Assembly (NCBI RefSeq): GCF_014203275.1
Contig: NZ_JACHIP010000001.1
Coordinates: forward strand, 682,001-746,000
DNA: 64,000 nucleotides
Source: Granulicella aggregans
Lineage (GTDB): Bacteria; Acidobacteriota; Terriglobia; Terriglobales; Acidobacteriaceae
Direction: 5' to 3'
Positions 25,997 to 35,419 of the stretch are shown one piece after another (the stretch's first letter is position 1; each line of letters opens with the position of its first letter). The notes beneath the pieces were generated by a model. The model was not told where the DNA came from. It searched no databases and saw only the letters and a program-made list of their open reading frames with translations. Both the position numbers and the translations under genes were made by a program.

Positions 25997-27667
25997 TTGG
26001 AGCCAACACTGCTTTTATCTCTCAGCGCCGTGCCGGCCGTCGCCATGTTCCTGGGCCAGAAGGGCCTTGGCCACTATTGGCGGACGCATTACGGCGACCA
26101 CACCTTTGAGCACCTTTACCGATGGAACACGTTCGACGTGTGCCTGCTGGTGCCGTACTTCATCGTGATGGTGATCCTCGCCTTTTATGGCATCCACCGC
26201 TACCAACTGGTCTGGCTATACTACAGAAACCGCAAGAACGCGGCGAAGTGGAGTGAGCCGCCAGCGCGGTTTGCCGAGGGCGAGCTCCCCTTCGTCACGA
26301 TTCAACTGCCTATCTTCAACGAGCAGTTTGTCATCGACCGGCTGATCGACGCGTGCTGCAGAATAAATTATCCGCGCGACCGGTTCGAGATTCAGGTGCT
26401 CGACGACTCGACCGATGAGACGGTGGTAGTGGCACGGCAGATTGTGGATCGCTACGCTGCCGGATTCGCGGGTATGGCCCCTCAGCCGATCCGCTATCTG
26501 CATCGCGAGAACCGCTACGGTTATAAGGCGGGAGCGCTCGATAAGGGCCTCGATGTCGCGAAGGGCGAACTGGTTGCGATCTTCGACGCCGACTTTGTGC
26601 CTCCGCCCGAGTGGGCGATGCAGGTGGTCCACCACTTCGCGGAGCCGGGGATCGGCATGGTGCAGACACGTTGGACGCACCTCAATCGCGACTACAGCTT
26701 CATGACGCAGGTAGAGGCGATCATGCTCGACGGGCACTTCGTCCTGGAGCATGGTGGCCGTTCGCGCGCCGGTGTCTTCTTCAACTTCAATGGCACTGCA
26801 GGCATGTGGCGTCGCGAGACGATCTCACAGGCGGGCGGATGGCAGCATGACACTCTCACCGAAGACACCGACCTGAGCTATCGCGCGCAGATGATCGGAT
26901 GGAAGTTCAAGTACCTGCAGGACGTCGAGTGTCCCGCCGAGTTGCCCATCGAGATGACCGCCTTCAAGACCCAGCAGGCGCGATGGGCCAAGGGACTGAT
27001 CCAGACCGGAAAAAAGATTCTGCCGCGTGTTCTGAAGAGCGACCAGCCTTTTCACACCAAGCTCGAAGCCTGGTATCACCTCACGGCGAATATCAGCTAT
27101 CCGCTGATGATCGTGCTGAGCACGCTGCTGATGCCCGCCATGATTATCCGAAGCTGGCAGGGCACTACACAGATGCTGCTGATCGACCTGCCGCTGTTCC
27201 TGGCGAGCACGATGTCGGTCTCGTCTTTCTACCTGGTCAGCCAGAAAGAACTGCATCCGAAGACCTGGTACAAGACTCTCCTATACATCCCGTTTCTGAT
27301 GGCGCTGGGCGTCGGTCTTACCATCACCAATACCAAGGCTGTGCTCGAGGCGCTGTTTGGCATCAAGAGCGCGTTTGCCCGCACACCGAAGTACCGCGTC
27401 AACAACAAGGGTGAGAAGTCGCAAGCGAAGGTCTACCGCAAACGGCTTGGAATCGTTCCGTGGATCGAACTGGCGATCGGTTGCTACTTCACCTTCACCG
27501 TCTGGTACGCGATCACCAGCGAGAACTACTTCACTGTGCCGTTTCTTCTACTCTTTGTAGCGGGATACTGGTACACGGCGCTGCTGAGCCTGCTGCAGGG
27601 ACGATTCGAACGTCCGGGAAACAAGGGCGGCGAGATGCACGAAAAGCCTTACCCCGTAGGGATCTAA
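25997..27667 (+). CDS. Cellulose-synthase-like glycosyltransferase family 2, membrane bound
   Basis: 556 residues. A membrane helix precedes the GT-A domain (VTIQLPIFNEQFVIDR, then LDDSTDET, DADFVPP for the metal/UDP-sugar site, GTAGMWRR, TEDTDLSYR and QQARWAKG, the Q-x-x-R-W processive motif). Several C-terminal membrane helices follow. These are the marks of a processive beta-glycosyltransferase (cellulose, mannan or similar polymer). No PilZ domain or bcsB is adjacent. I give the TTG at 25997; an ATG at 26045 is possible. Confidence 0.88.
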   Translation: MEPTLLLSLSAVPAVAMFLGQKGLGHYWRTHYGDHTFEHLYRWNTFDVCLLVPYFIVMVILAFYGIHRYQLVWLYYRNRKNAAKWSEPPARFAEGELPFVTIQLPIFNEQFVIDRLIDACCRINYPRDRFEIQVLDDSTDETVVVARQIVDRYAAGFAGMAPQPIRYLHRENRYGYKAGALDKGLDVAKGELVAIFDADFVPPPEWAMQVVHHFAEPGIGMVQTRWTHLNRDYSFMTQVEAIMLDGHFVLEHGGRSRAGVFFNFNGTAGMWRRETISQAGGWQHDTLTEDTDLSYRAQMIGWKFKYLQDVECPAELPIEMTAFKTQQARWAKGLIQTGKKILPRVLKSDQPFHTKLEAWYHLTANISYPLMIVLSTLLMPAMIIRSWQGTTQMLLIDLPLFLASTMSVSSFYLVSQKELHPKTWYKTLLYIPFLMALGVGLTITNTKAVLEALFGIKSAFARTPKYRVNNKGEKSQAKVYRKRLGIVPWIELAIGCYFTFTVWYAITSENYFTVPFLLLFVAGYWYTALLSLLQGRFERPGNKGGEMHEKPYPVGI

Positions 27668-27676
27668 GCCGGTCCC

Positions 27677-28387
27677 TTACTTTGCCGGCGCGTCCTTCTT
27701 CACTTCTTTCTTATCCTGCGCGGCCAGCCATTTATCGAAGGGGATGGTGAACGAGAAGAAGTCCTGCTTCCCGTCCAGAGAATGCACCATCTTCACGTAG
27801 AACTCCGCTCCCTTGAGCGCCGGGTCATCGAGCGGCTTGACGTCATAAAACAGATAGCCCGCCAGAGTGCTATGGGCGTTCACGACCGTTCCCTGGAAGC
27901 CAAAATCGTTTTCATCCTGAAGAATCTTTTTATCAACCGGTGCGTGATGAATGGGAATTGCAGGCAGCGGCGCGGGCAGAGGGATCTTGGAACCCTTGAC
28001 GCTCTTCATGAGAAAGAGGCGGCGGTTGAGGTCGTCGTCCGTCGCTGCTGGAATGATGTCACGGTTCGCCGAAATGAACTGCATCCGAGCGTCATCGAGC
28101 GACACGGCACGGTCGCCGTCGTTGGTAATGATCACACGGATGGGCAGAAGGCTGTGCTGCACGTAGGGCAGCCGAAAGAAGCTACAGTCCTTGGGATCGT
28201 CGCAAGGCTCGACCGCTATGGTGACGTTCTCTTTGGGATGAGCGTCGAAGGTGTCATACTGTGATGCCGGTCTCACCGGCGGGGCCTTTTTTTCGCTCGC
28301 CGCAGCGTAGTCTGTACACGTGGGGAGCAACAGGGCCAGAAGCGACATCTTGAACGCCAGCGAAGGGGAGAGATTAAGTGGGGCCAT
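27677..28387 (-). CDS. Secreted/lipoprotein-like protein of unknown function
   Basis: 236 residues. A signal sequence (KMSLLALLLPTCTDYAAA) leads to a Lys/Pro-rich mature protein; LLPTC could be a weak lipobox. The core has an N-terminal immunoglobulin-like feel (VRVIITNDGDRAVSLDDARM), a pattern found in proteins that modulate surface complexes. Two Cys (PCDD, DCSFF) may pair. No recognised domain. Convergent with the GT2 gene (9 bases between stops) and divergent from waaA. Confidence 0.65.
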   Translation of the reverse strand: MAPLNLSPSLAFKMSLLALLLPTCTDYAAASEKKAPPVRPASQYDTFDAHPKENVTIAVEPCDDPKDCSFFRLPYVQHSLLPIRVIITNDGDRAVSLDDARMQFISANRDIIPAATDDDLNRRLFLMKSVKGSKIPLPAPLPAIPIHHAPVDKKILQDENDFGFQGTVVNAHSTLAGYLFYDVKPLDDPALKGAEFYVKMVHSLDGKQDFFSFTIPFDKWLAAQDKKEVKKDAPAK

Positions 28388-28483
28388 GGCTCTGCTTGAT
28401 TATGATCTGCGCTGGTAGCGAACGTAAAGGACTACAGAACCTGAAGAACGGAGTCTGGTCTTGAATCCTCTGGGGACCTGGTA

Positions 28484-29899
28484 TTGGTGATGCTGATCTA
28501 CAGCTTTCTGCTGGCGCTGGTGCTGGTTGCGGGAGTGCCATACTTTCTGTTTCGCATGGCGACCAGCGGGCGATATCGCGCGGGCCTGGCTTCGCGGCTG
28601 GGCTTCGTGCCGGCGGCGCTTCGCGAGCGCGTCGCCTCCATACGCGTGGAGCGCCGCGGAGGCGGAGGCCGGAGGCCACTGACGTGGGTTCATGCTGTCT
28701 CGGTGGGTGAGGTGCTAGCAGCGGCGCGGCTTATTGAGGAGATAAGAACCGGTGAGTTCAACCGGGAGCGTCCTGGAATGGTCTTCGCCGTCTCGACGAC
28801 CACCGAAGCCGGTCAGCGGCTCGCCCGGGAGCGTCTGATTGGATGCGCGATCTTCTACTTCCCTCTCGACTTCAAATTTGTTGTTCGCCGCTATCTTCGC
28901 CTGCTCGAGCCTGAGCTGGTCGTGCTGATGGAGAGCGAGCTTTGGCCCCGTCTGATCTCTGAGTGCGCCGTCGAAGAGATACCCGTGGCCGTGGTCAACG
29001 CGCGGATCTCCGACCGGTCGTTCCCGCGTTACATGATGCTCAAGGCGCTATGGCGGCCCTTGCTGGAAAAGGTCACGATCTTTCTTGCACAGAGCGACGA
29101 GACGGCGCGACGGCTGGAGCGAATGGGGGCTCCCAGGATCGAGACGACAGGCAACATCAAGTACGATGCCAACCTTGCGAAGGAAACAACACTGGTGACG
29201 AACCTCCGTCTGCGTATTCAGGGAGATGCGGCCCTGATCGTCTGCGGAAGCACGCTGGAGGGCGAGGAGGCGATGATCCTCGATGCGTGGCCAGGGATTG
29301 TGGCCGCGTATCCGAAGGCGCTGCTGGTGATCGCTCCGCGCCACCCCGAGCGCTTCGACCAGGTGGCACTGCTGCTGAAGGAGCGCGGCTTTCTGGCGCT
29401 TCGAGGAACGACGTTTGCCCGCGCAAGGGTTCCCGTACAGCAAGGTACTATCTTCCTGCTCGACACGATCGGCGACCTGGCCGCACTTTACCGGCTGGCA
29501 ACGGTGGCATTTGTCGGAGGCAGCCTGGTCTCCGCCGGGGGACACAATCCGCTGGAGCCGGCGCAGGCCGGCGTACCGGTTCTCATTGGCCCTTCGTATG
29601 AGAACTTTCGTGAGATCGTCGAGGCCATGTTGGCGAATGACGGCATCGCCATCGTCGACAAGGAGCACCTTGGGCCGGCGTTGCTCGGTCTGCTGCGGAG
29701 CCGGGAGAAGGCGCACGCCATGGGATCGCGGGGCCGCGAGCTTTCGGCGGCGCAGTCCGGGGCAACAGCGCGAACTGCGCTTGCATTGCTGCGGCTTCTG
29801 CCGCCGCGTACGGATGTCCGCAGCGGCGAGGGCGGCCAGATACGAGCAGCCGCCTCTGACGAGGTATCTGAGTCCGACAATGGGGCCGCGGCGCTGTGA
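28484..29899 (+). CDS. waaA: 3-deoxy-D-manno-octulosonic acid transferase
   Basis: 471 residues. An N-terminal membrane anchor (LIYSFLLALVLVAGVPYF) precedes the GT30 domain: HAVSVGEVLA with the catalytic Glu, VSTTTEAG, ESELWPRL, NARISDRSF, and the C-terminal GGHNPLEPAQAGVPVLIGP. WaaA transfers KDO from CMP-KDO to lipid IVA at the inner membrane. An Arg/Gly-rich insertion (VERRGGGGRRP, residues 47-57) precedes the first GT motif and is unusual. TTG 28484, GTG 28487 and ATG 28490 are adjacent possible starts. First gene of an LPS operon. Confidence 0.92.
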   Translation: MVMLIYSFLLALVLVAGVPYFLFRMATSGRYRAGLASRLGFVPAALRERVASIRVERRGGGGRRPLTWVHAVSVGEVLAAARLIEEIRTGEFNRERPGMVFAVSTTTEAGQRLARERLIGCAIFYFPLDFKFVVRRYLRLLEPELVVLMESELWPRLISECAVEEIPVAVVNARISDRSFPRYMMLKALWRPLLEKVTIFLAQSDETARRLERMGAPRIETTGNIKYDANLAKETTLVTNLRLRIQGDAALIVCGSTLEGEEAMILDAWPGIVAAYPKALLVIAPRHPERFDQVALLLKERGFLALRGTTFARARVPVQQGTIFLLDTIGDLAALYRLATVAFVGGSLVSAGGHNPLEPAQAGVPVLIGPSYENFREIVEAMLANDGIAIVDKEHLGPALLGLLRSREKAHAMGSRGRELSAAQSGATARTALALLRLLPPRTDVRSGEGGQIRAAASDEVSESDNGAAAL

Positions 29900-30897
29900 C
29901 GCCTACCTGGCGGCTGCTGCTGCTGCCTCTCGTCCCTCTTTACGCAGGCGTTGTCACTACGAAGCGATGGCTGCATGACCGCGGAATTCTGGGTCAACGG
30001 AGACTTGGGCATCCCGTGATCAGCGTGGGCAGCCTCTCGGCCGGAGGAGCCGGCAAGACGCCTGTGGTGCTCCTACTTGCGGAGTTGCTGGGAGCGCGAG
30101 GCTTCGAGGTCCGCATCCTCACCCGCGGATATGGTCGGGTGGGCAAGTTGACAGAACAGGTCGATCCACGTGGCGACGCGGCCCGCTTTGGCGACGAACC
30201 GCTGTTGCTGGCCAGACGAGCGCCTGGAGCCAAGATCTTCGTGGGACGAGATCGATACCGAGCTGGGATGCTCGCCGAGCACAACGAGCCTGCCGAGACA
30301 AGAGCCATTTACATTTTGGACGACGGCTTTCAGCACCAGAAGCTCGCGCGTGAGGTAGAGGTGTTACTGATCACTCGGCAGGACTTCGAAGACAGGCTGC
30401 TTCCAGCGGGCAATCTGCGTGAGCCGCTCCGGGCGATCAGTCGGGCGGACTTCGTTGTGCTGCGGGAGGACGAGCGAGAGCTGGAGAAGATATTGTCGTT
30501 TGCGCTGCCGCCGGTCCTGACGATTCGGCGGAATCTGGAAGTCGTCAACGGACCCGGCAATCCATCCCGTCCTATCGTCTTCAGTGGACTTGCCAGGCCT
30601 GAAGGATTCTTCGCAATGCTCGCCCACGCCGGGATCGACATCGTGGTCACCGAGACCTTCCCGGACCATCATCGCTACTCCGCAGGCGATATCGAACGTC
30701 TGGTCCGTTCTGCCCGGCAGACGGGCGCGGATGGCTTTGTGACGACGGAGAAAGATGCCGTCAAGCTCTCACCTGCAATGATGGATCGGCTCCGGTCAAT
30801 TGGCCCGGTGGTAGTCGCGCCGCTTGAAGTGGAGCTATTAGACGAAGCCTCGGCCATCGACGTTATCCTCGCCCGGCTGGCCTCCCAAGTCTCGTAG
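29896..30897 (+). CDS. lpxK: Tetraacyldisaccharide 4'-kinase
   Basis: 333 residues. The P-loop GGAGKTPVV is near residue 51. RGYGRVG, DGFQHQKL and the C-terminal TTEKDAVKL are LpxK features. It phosphorylates the lipid A disaccharide at the 4' position. Its GTG start overlaps the waaA stop (GTGA), so translation is coupled. This is the expected waaA-lpxK neighbourhood. Confidence 0.93.
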   Translation: MTPTWRLLLLPLVPLYAGVVTTKRWLHDRGILGQRRLGHPVISVGSLSAGGAGKTPVVLLLAELLGARGFEVRILTRGYGRVGKLTEQVDPRGDAARFGDEPLLLARRAPGAKIFVGRDRYRAGMLAEHNEPAETRAIYILDDGFQHQKLAREVEVLLITRQDFEDRLLPAGNLREPLRAISRADFVVLREDERELEKILSFALPPVLTIRRNLEVVNGPGNPSRPIVFSGLARPEGFFAMLAHAGIDIVVTETFPDHHRYSAGDIERLVRSARQTGADGFVTTEKDAVKLSPAMMDRLRSIGPVVVAPLEVELLDEASAIDVILARLASQVS

Positions 30898-30917
30898 CCG
30901 CGTGAGAAAATCAGGGC

Positions 30918-32078
30918 TTGAGTGCTTCCTCTACACCGACGACAGCGGCGCATGCATCCGCCACAACGCCTCTACGGGTTCTGATCGTGCGCACGAGTGC
31001 CATGGGAGATGTATTGCACGCTCTGCCAGCGGTTGCGGCGATGCGTCAGCAGCATCCTGACTGGTACATCGGCTGGGTGATCGATCCGCGTTGGCGTCCT
31101 CTGCTGCAGGCGGAGGGTGGCGAGCATGTTGCCACTGGCGATCCCAAGCGCCCCATCGTCGACCGCTGCCATACCGTACCAACGCAGGAGTGGAAGCGAA
31201 AGCCGCTAACGACGGCGACGGTCAGCGGAATCGCAGCTTTAGGAAAAGAGTTACGAGCGGCGAAGTACGATCTGTGCGTGGACATGCAGGGCCTCATCCG
31301 TTCCTCTCTGGTGGGAAGGATGAGCGGCACCCCGCGCTACACAGGACGTTCAAGGCCTCGCGAATCCGCTGCCCGGTGGCTCTATAAGAGCCGGGTCGTC
31401 ACGCACTCGGCGCATGTGATCGACCAGGGATGCGAGCTTCTGGGCGAGGCGATCTGCTCGCCGCTGACAGCTTGCGAGGTCAGGCTTCCCGTGGACTCGG
31501 AAGCAGAGGCGTGGGTAGATGATTTTCTTGACCGCACTCTGCCGAAGGAGCTCTGGAACCGGTATGCGCTCTTCGCTCCAACAGCCGGATGGGGAGCCAA
31601 GCAATGGCCGCACGAACGCTACGGACGCGTGGCGATTGCGCTGGCCGAAGCGGGTTATGCGACGCTGGTAAACGCCTACAAGGCAGACGACGCAGCTGCA
31701 CTGGCTGTGGTCAAGGCAAGCCTGGGCTGCGCTGTCGCCGCGCCCGCAACCATGCCCCAGATGATCGCCCTTCAGCGCCGCGCCGCTATCGTGATCGCAG
31801 GAGATACCGGACCGCTGCATCTCGCGGCAGCCTTGGGACGTCCGGTCGTGGGCCTCTATGGGCCTACCGATCCTGACCGTACCGGGCCCTATTCCACGAA
31901 GCGCCGCGTCCTGCGGCATTGCTCGAGCGTCGTTGACCATAGCCGCCATGACCAATCGGAAGCGGGCCTGCAGAGGATCACGGTGGAAGAGGTCATCGCC
32001 GCCGCGCTCGATCTGCTGCGAGAATCAGAGATGGCGCAAATGGAATTGCCGCAAACAGAATCGAAGGAACGGAATTGA
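30918..32078 (+). CDS. Glycosyltransferase family 9 (heptosyltransferase-like)
   Basis: 386 residues. RTSAMGDVLHALPAVAAM opens the GT9 domain, VDMQGLIRSSL follows, and the C-terminal nucleotide-sugar site is GDTGPLHLAAALGRPVVGLYGPTDPDRTGPY. It resembles WaaC/WaaF-type ADP-heptose transferases acting on the LPS inner core. The sugar donor is inferred. It starts at TTG 30918, 20 bases after lpxK, with the weak box GAAAAT 6 bases before it. Confidence 0.9.
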   Translation: MSASSTPTTAAHASATTPLRVLIVRTSAMGDVLHALPAVAAMRQQHPDWYIGWVIDPRWRPLLQAEGGEHVATGDPKRPIVDRCHTVPTQEWKRKPLTTATVSGIAALGKELRAAKYDLCVDMQGLIRSSLVGRMSGTPRYTGRSRPRESAARWLYKSRVVTHSAHVIDQGCELLGEAICSPLTACEVRLPVDSEAEAWVDDFLDRTLPKELWNRYALFAPTAGWGAKQWPHERYGRVAIALAEAGYATLVNAYKADDAAALAVVKASLGCAVAAPATMPQMIALQRRAAIVIAGDTGPLHLAAALGRPVVGLYGPTDPDRTGPYSTKRRVLRHCSSVVDHSRHDQSEAGLQRITVEEVIAAALDLLRESEMAQMELPQTESKERN

Positions 32079-32656
32079 ACGAGCAGGGGACGAAGAAGAG
32101 TCGCACGACGTGGCAGAAGATCGCCCGCAGAATAAGGGTCCCACTGGGATTCGTCTTCGCTGCGGTCTTTTTGTGGCTGGCGCGGCCGACGTGGCAGTCT
32201 ATGCTTGGCAGCCTTCTGCTGGTGCTCCCTGGCCTGTGGCTGCGAGGCTATGCCGCAGGATATGTTCGCAAAAACTCGGAGCTGACCACGACCGGCCCCT
32301 ACGCGCATACTCGCAACCCGCTGTACCTGGGGTCGATGGCGATCGCCTTCGGGTTCGCCGCGGCCTCTGGACGATGGGTCATCTTCATCGTTCTGGCAGC
32401 ACTCTTCCTGGCGATCTATCTTCCTACCATCCTGTCCGAAGAGGAGTATCTTCGCGCGCATTTCTCTGAATTCGATGCCTACGCGGCGAAGGTGCCACGG
32501 CTACTTCCTCGACTGACTCCAGCCTCCACCGGCCAGACGGCGGGTACTTTCTCCAGGCCGCTTTACCTGCATCATCGCGAGTACAATGCTGCTATGGGCT
32601 CGGCCGCAATCTATGCGGCGCTGGCGGCGCGGCTGTGGTTTCTTGCTGCTCACTGA
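32075..32656 (+). CDS. Isoprenylcysteine carboxyl methyltransferase (ICMT)-family membrane protein
   Basis: 193 residues with four to five hydrophobic segments. The ICMT/PEMT signature is seen in TTTGPYAHTRNPLYLGS, and the C-terminal SEEEYLRAHFSEFDAYAAKVPRLLP gives the SAM-binding tail. Bacterial members methylate isoprenoid or lipid-linked groups. The target is unknown. The TTG start overlaps the previous stop (TTGA), so it is coupled to the heptosyltransferase gene, which suggests a role in LPS or lipid-carrier modification (inference). Confidence 0.85.
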   Translation: MNEQGTKKSRTTWQKIARRIRVPLGFVFAAVFLWLARPTWQSMLGSLLLVLPGLWLRGYAAGYVRKNSELTTTGPYAHTRNPLYLGSMAIAFGFAAASGRWVIFIVLAALFLAIYLPTILSEEEYLRAHFSEFDAYAAKVPRLLPRLTPASTGQTAGTFSRPLYLHHREYNAAMGSAAIYAALAARLWFLAAH

Positions 32657-32689
32657 GTATCCCAAATTGACCGTGCGAGCCCCGATTCG

Positions 32690-33481
32690 TTGAAGCCTCT
32701 TTATTCCGCAATCCTCTCCGCGACTCTTCTGCTCTCCGCCTGCGCGGTCGCACAGTCAACATCCCAGACTCAATACACCCCGATCCCAACTCTTCAGGCT
32801 CCCGCGCCGGGTTATGTCTTCCCACAACGACAGACCCTGTCCTTCGACGTCGACTGGCGCGTTTTCACCGCAGGCACGGCGGTCTTCCACCTGGAACAGC
32901 AGGGCACCGAGCAGAAGATCACCGCAACCGCCGACACGGTTGGCGGGACCAATATGCTCTTCCCGGTGATCGATAAGTTCCAGGCGGCTTTCGATACCCA
33001 CACCGGATGTTCGAACGGCTTCAGCAAGCAGTTGCAGGAGGGGCCGCGCAAGGTCAACAGCGACCTGACCTTCAACTACCAGGCAGGCAAGCAGACCCAG
33101 TTCGAGAAGAACATGGTGAAGGGGACATCGAAGACGCTTACCGCCTCAATCCCTGCCTGCGTCACCGATTCCCTTTCGGCGATCTTCTATGCCGCCTCGC
33201 AGCCATTGGTGGTCGGGCAGGAAGTACGCTTCCCTCTGGCGGACTCCATGCGCACCGTAACCGTGGTGATGAAGGTCGAGGCAAAGGAAGAGATCAAGAC
33301 GCCAGCAGGGACGTTCCAGACGATACGGGTCCAGCCGACTGCAGCGGAAGGTATCGTGAAGAATCGTGGCAACATCTGGATCTGGTACACGGACGATGCC
33401 CGCCACATCCCGGTGCAGATTCGCGCCCGGTTGTTCTGGGGCACGATCACCTTCCATCTCAAGTCAGTCGAGAGTAAATAG
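32690..33481 (+). CDS. DUF3108-domain secreted protein
   Basis: 263 residues starting at TTG 32690. A signal peptide (ILSATLLLSACAVAQ, possible lipobox LLSAC) precedes the DUF3108 domain: FDVDWRVFTAGTAVF, then ADTVGGTNMLFPVIDKFQA, PLADSMRTVTV and the terminal WIWYTDDARHIPVQIRARLFWGTITFHL. The domain is periplasmic with unknown function. It stands 33 bases after the ICMT gene, last in the LPS operon. Confidence 0.85.
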   Translation: MKPLYSAILSATLLLSACAVAQSTSQTQYTPIPTLQAPAPGYVFPQRQTLSFDVDWRVFTAGTAVFHLEQQGTEQKITATADTVGGTNMLFPVIDKFQAAFDTHTGCSNGFSKQLQEGPRKVNSDLTFNYQAGKQTQFEKNMVKGTSKTLTASIPACVTDSLSAIFYAASQPLVVGQEVRFPLADSMRTVTVVMKVEAKEEIKTPAGTFQTIRVQPTAAEGIVKNRGNIWIWYTDDARHIPVQIRARLFWGTITFHLKSVESK

Positions 33482-33490
33482 CCGACGGCG

Positions 33491-34549
33491 TTACTGTGCC
33501 AGGAATCTTTGCACGCGCTCGCTGACCGCCTCCGCGTCGCAGTTCATGATCAGGTGAGCGCAGGTACCCGGCGATACGTAAGTCTCGGCTCGTGCAGCCT
33601 TTGCCCAATCGAGCGCAGGCTGGGGCGTAACCATGCGATCTTCCGCCGCGACGATGATCAGGAACTTCACCGGCGTAGCTCGCGCGACCTCCGCGATTGT
33701 CTTTCCGTGCAATATGTCGTGAGCAAGGATGGCCTTGAGCTGCCAGACGCGGTCGTTCGCGTCCTGTCGCTGCGGGGCTTCCAGTTCTCCTAGCCATTGC
33801 GGAAACTTCTCGCGCGTCGTTTGCTCATTTCGGTAGCCAGGCGCGGAGACGATCAGAGCCCCGACTGCGTTGGCCAGCTTCAACTGTGGTTCGACGGTGT
33901 ACTTGCCTCCCTGATATCCGGGATCGGACTCGATCGCATCGATGGCGATCTGCTTCGATAGCAGATCGAACGGGGTGACCTGGGGTGAACCGACGATGGG
34001 AACGGCGAGATCTATGAAGTTCGGATACAGCGTCGTCCAGGCAAACACCTGGTGCGCTCCCATCGACAGTCCGATAGCGGCGTGGAGGTGTTTGATCCCG
34101 AGAACTTCGGTGACAACGCGGTACTGCGCTCGCGCCATGTCTTCCATGTTGAACTCCGGGAAGTTTATGGCCGCCTGCTGTCGGCTGTTCGAGGGCGAGG
34201 AGGATATTCCGTCGCCGAAGGCGTCGAAGGCGATGCAGAAGAAACGGGAGGTATCTACCAGGCGCTTCGGCGACGGCATCGCGCCAAAGAGCGATGAGAG
34301 GTCCTCCGACCGGCCATTGAGCCACGACGGCATGATCACGGCGTTGTCCTTCGCCGCATCGAGGCGACCGTAAGTGCGATAACCGACACGACAGTCCAGG
34401 ATGACCTTGCCGCTTGCCAGCTTGCAGGTGCCGAGTTCTGCGATTTTGAGCTCGCCATCCTGAATGGCTGAGCAAAACGCGGGTGTTATTGAGGCCATTG
34501 TGGCCCAAACCGTCGCGGCTGCGAGCACGAATTTGCGGATAGTCGTCAT
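33491..34549 (-). CDS. Secreted alpha/beta hydrolase related to homoserine acetyltransferase (MetX-like)
   Basis: 352 residues. A Sec signal (LAAATVWATMASITPAFC) is followed by an alpha/beta-hydrolase domain with the MetX-type opening YRTYGRLDAAKDNAVI, nucleophile elbow GLSMGAHQ, acid AAEDRMV and histidine GTCAHLIM. Export argues against methionine biosynthesis; an esterase role is more likely. Only 20 bases lie between its ATG and the divergent queC ATG. Confidence 0.87.
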   Translation of the reverse strand: MTTIRKFVLAAATVWATMASITPAFCSAIQDGELKIAELGTCKLASGKVILDCRVGYRTYGRLDAAKDNAVIMPSWLNGRSEDLSSLFGAMPSPKRLVDTSRFFCIAFDAFGDGISSSPSNSRQQAAINFPEFNMEDMARAQYRVVTEVLGIKHLHAAIGLSMGAHQVFAWTTLYPNFIDLAVPIVGSPQVTPFDLLSKQIAIDAIESDPGYQGGKYTVEPQLKLANAVGALIVSAPGYRNEQTTREKFPQWLGELEAPQRQDANDRVWQLKAILAHDILHGKTIAEVARATPVKFLIIVAAEDRMVTPQPALDWAKAARAETYVSPGTCAHLIMNCDAEAVSERVQRFLAQ

Positions 34550-34557
34550 ATGGTCGA

Positions 34558-34563
34558 TAAACT
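34558..34563 (+). promoter_or_regulatory. TANNNT box (TAAACT) 6 nt before queC
   Basis: TAAACT, then GATTCT (6 bases), then the ATG at 34570. Since the divergent gene starts at 34549, any -35 must lie inside that gene; TTGCGG at 34533-34538 is a weak candidate with a 19-base spacer. Confidence 0.5.
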
Positions 34564-34569
34564 GATTCT

Positions 34570-35301
34570 ATGCACGTTTGTTCTCCATCGACCGTGGCAG
34601 ATCCCGACGGCGCTCCAAGACTGAAGGCGGTCGTCTGCCTCTCGGGAGGAATGGACTCCACGGTCTGCGCCGCACTTGCTGCACGCGACTTTGATGTTTG
34701 CGCTCTCCATTTCAGCTACGGGCAACGAACCGAGGCGCGCGAACTTCAGTCCGCGCTGGACGTCTCGCACGCGATCGGAGCGAAGGACTTCATGCACCTG
34801 CGGATCGATCTCTTCCGTCGGATCGGCGGCTCCGCGCTGACCGATCTCGAGATCGAAGTGCCGGACGCGCCCTCCGACCTGGAAGCGATCGGCGGCGAGG
34901 TTCCGGTGACCTACGTTCCCTTCCGCAACGCGCATTTCCTTTCGGCCGCCGTCAGCTGGGCTGAGGTGATCGGCGCGGAGACGATCTTCATCGGAGCGGT
35001 GGAGCAGGACAGCTCAGGCTACCCCGACTGCCGTCCAGCCTACTATGACGCCTTCAACGAGTTGATCCGCCAGGGGACGAAGGAGGGGAAGATTCGAGTC
35101 GTTACTCCGCTGATTGCGATGCTGAAGCTCGAGATTGTCCGGCTTGGAGTTGAAATCGGTGCACCCTTGCATGTAAGTTGGTCATGCTATTCGGGTCAGA
35201 ATGAGGCCTGTGGCAGGTGCGACAGTTGCGCACTGCGTCTCCGGGCATTTCACGACGCGGGCCTGACCGATCCAATCGCATATGTCGCCGTTGCGCGGTA
35301 G
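34570..35301 (+). CDS. queC: 7-cyano-7-deazaguanine synthase
   Basis: 243 residues. The ATP-pyrophosphatase P-loop is SGGMDST near residue 26. HFSYGQRTEAREL follows, and the C-terminal zinc site is CYSGQNEACGRCDSC, with all four Cys present. QueC converts carboxydeazaguanine to preQ0 for queuosine synthesis. No other que genes are nearby, so it is a stand-alone copy. Confidence 0.93.
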   Translation: MHVCSPSTVADPDGAPRLKAVVCLSGGMDSTVCAALAARDFDVCALHFSYGQRTEARELQSALDVSHAIGAKDFMHLRIDLFRRIGGSALTDLEIEVPDAPSDLEAIGGEVPVTYVPFRNAHFLSAAVSWAEVIGAETIFIGAVEQDSSGYPDCRPAYYDAFNELIRQGTKEGKIRVVTPLIAMLKLEIVRLGVEIGAPLHVSWSCYSGQNEACGRCDSCALRLRAFHDAGLTDPIAYVAVAR

Positions 35302-35419
35302 CGATGCACTGGCATCAGGCATCCTAATATAGAGATTGCGGCAGCAGAGAAGTTGATAGAGTCTTTGAAGATAGCGAAATCGAGATGCGACCGACACGTT
35401 CGGCGCGGGAGAGAATGAA

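Noticed and set aside
33491..34549. Calling the hydrolase homoserine O-acetyltransferase (metX)
   Set aside because: It has a clear export signal and no methionine-pathway neighbour, so the fold family is stated without the enzyme name.
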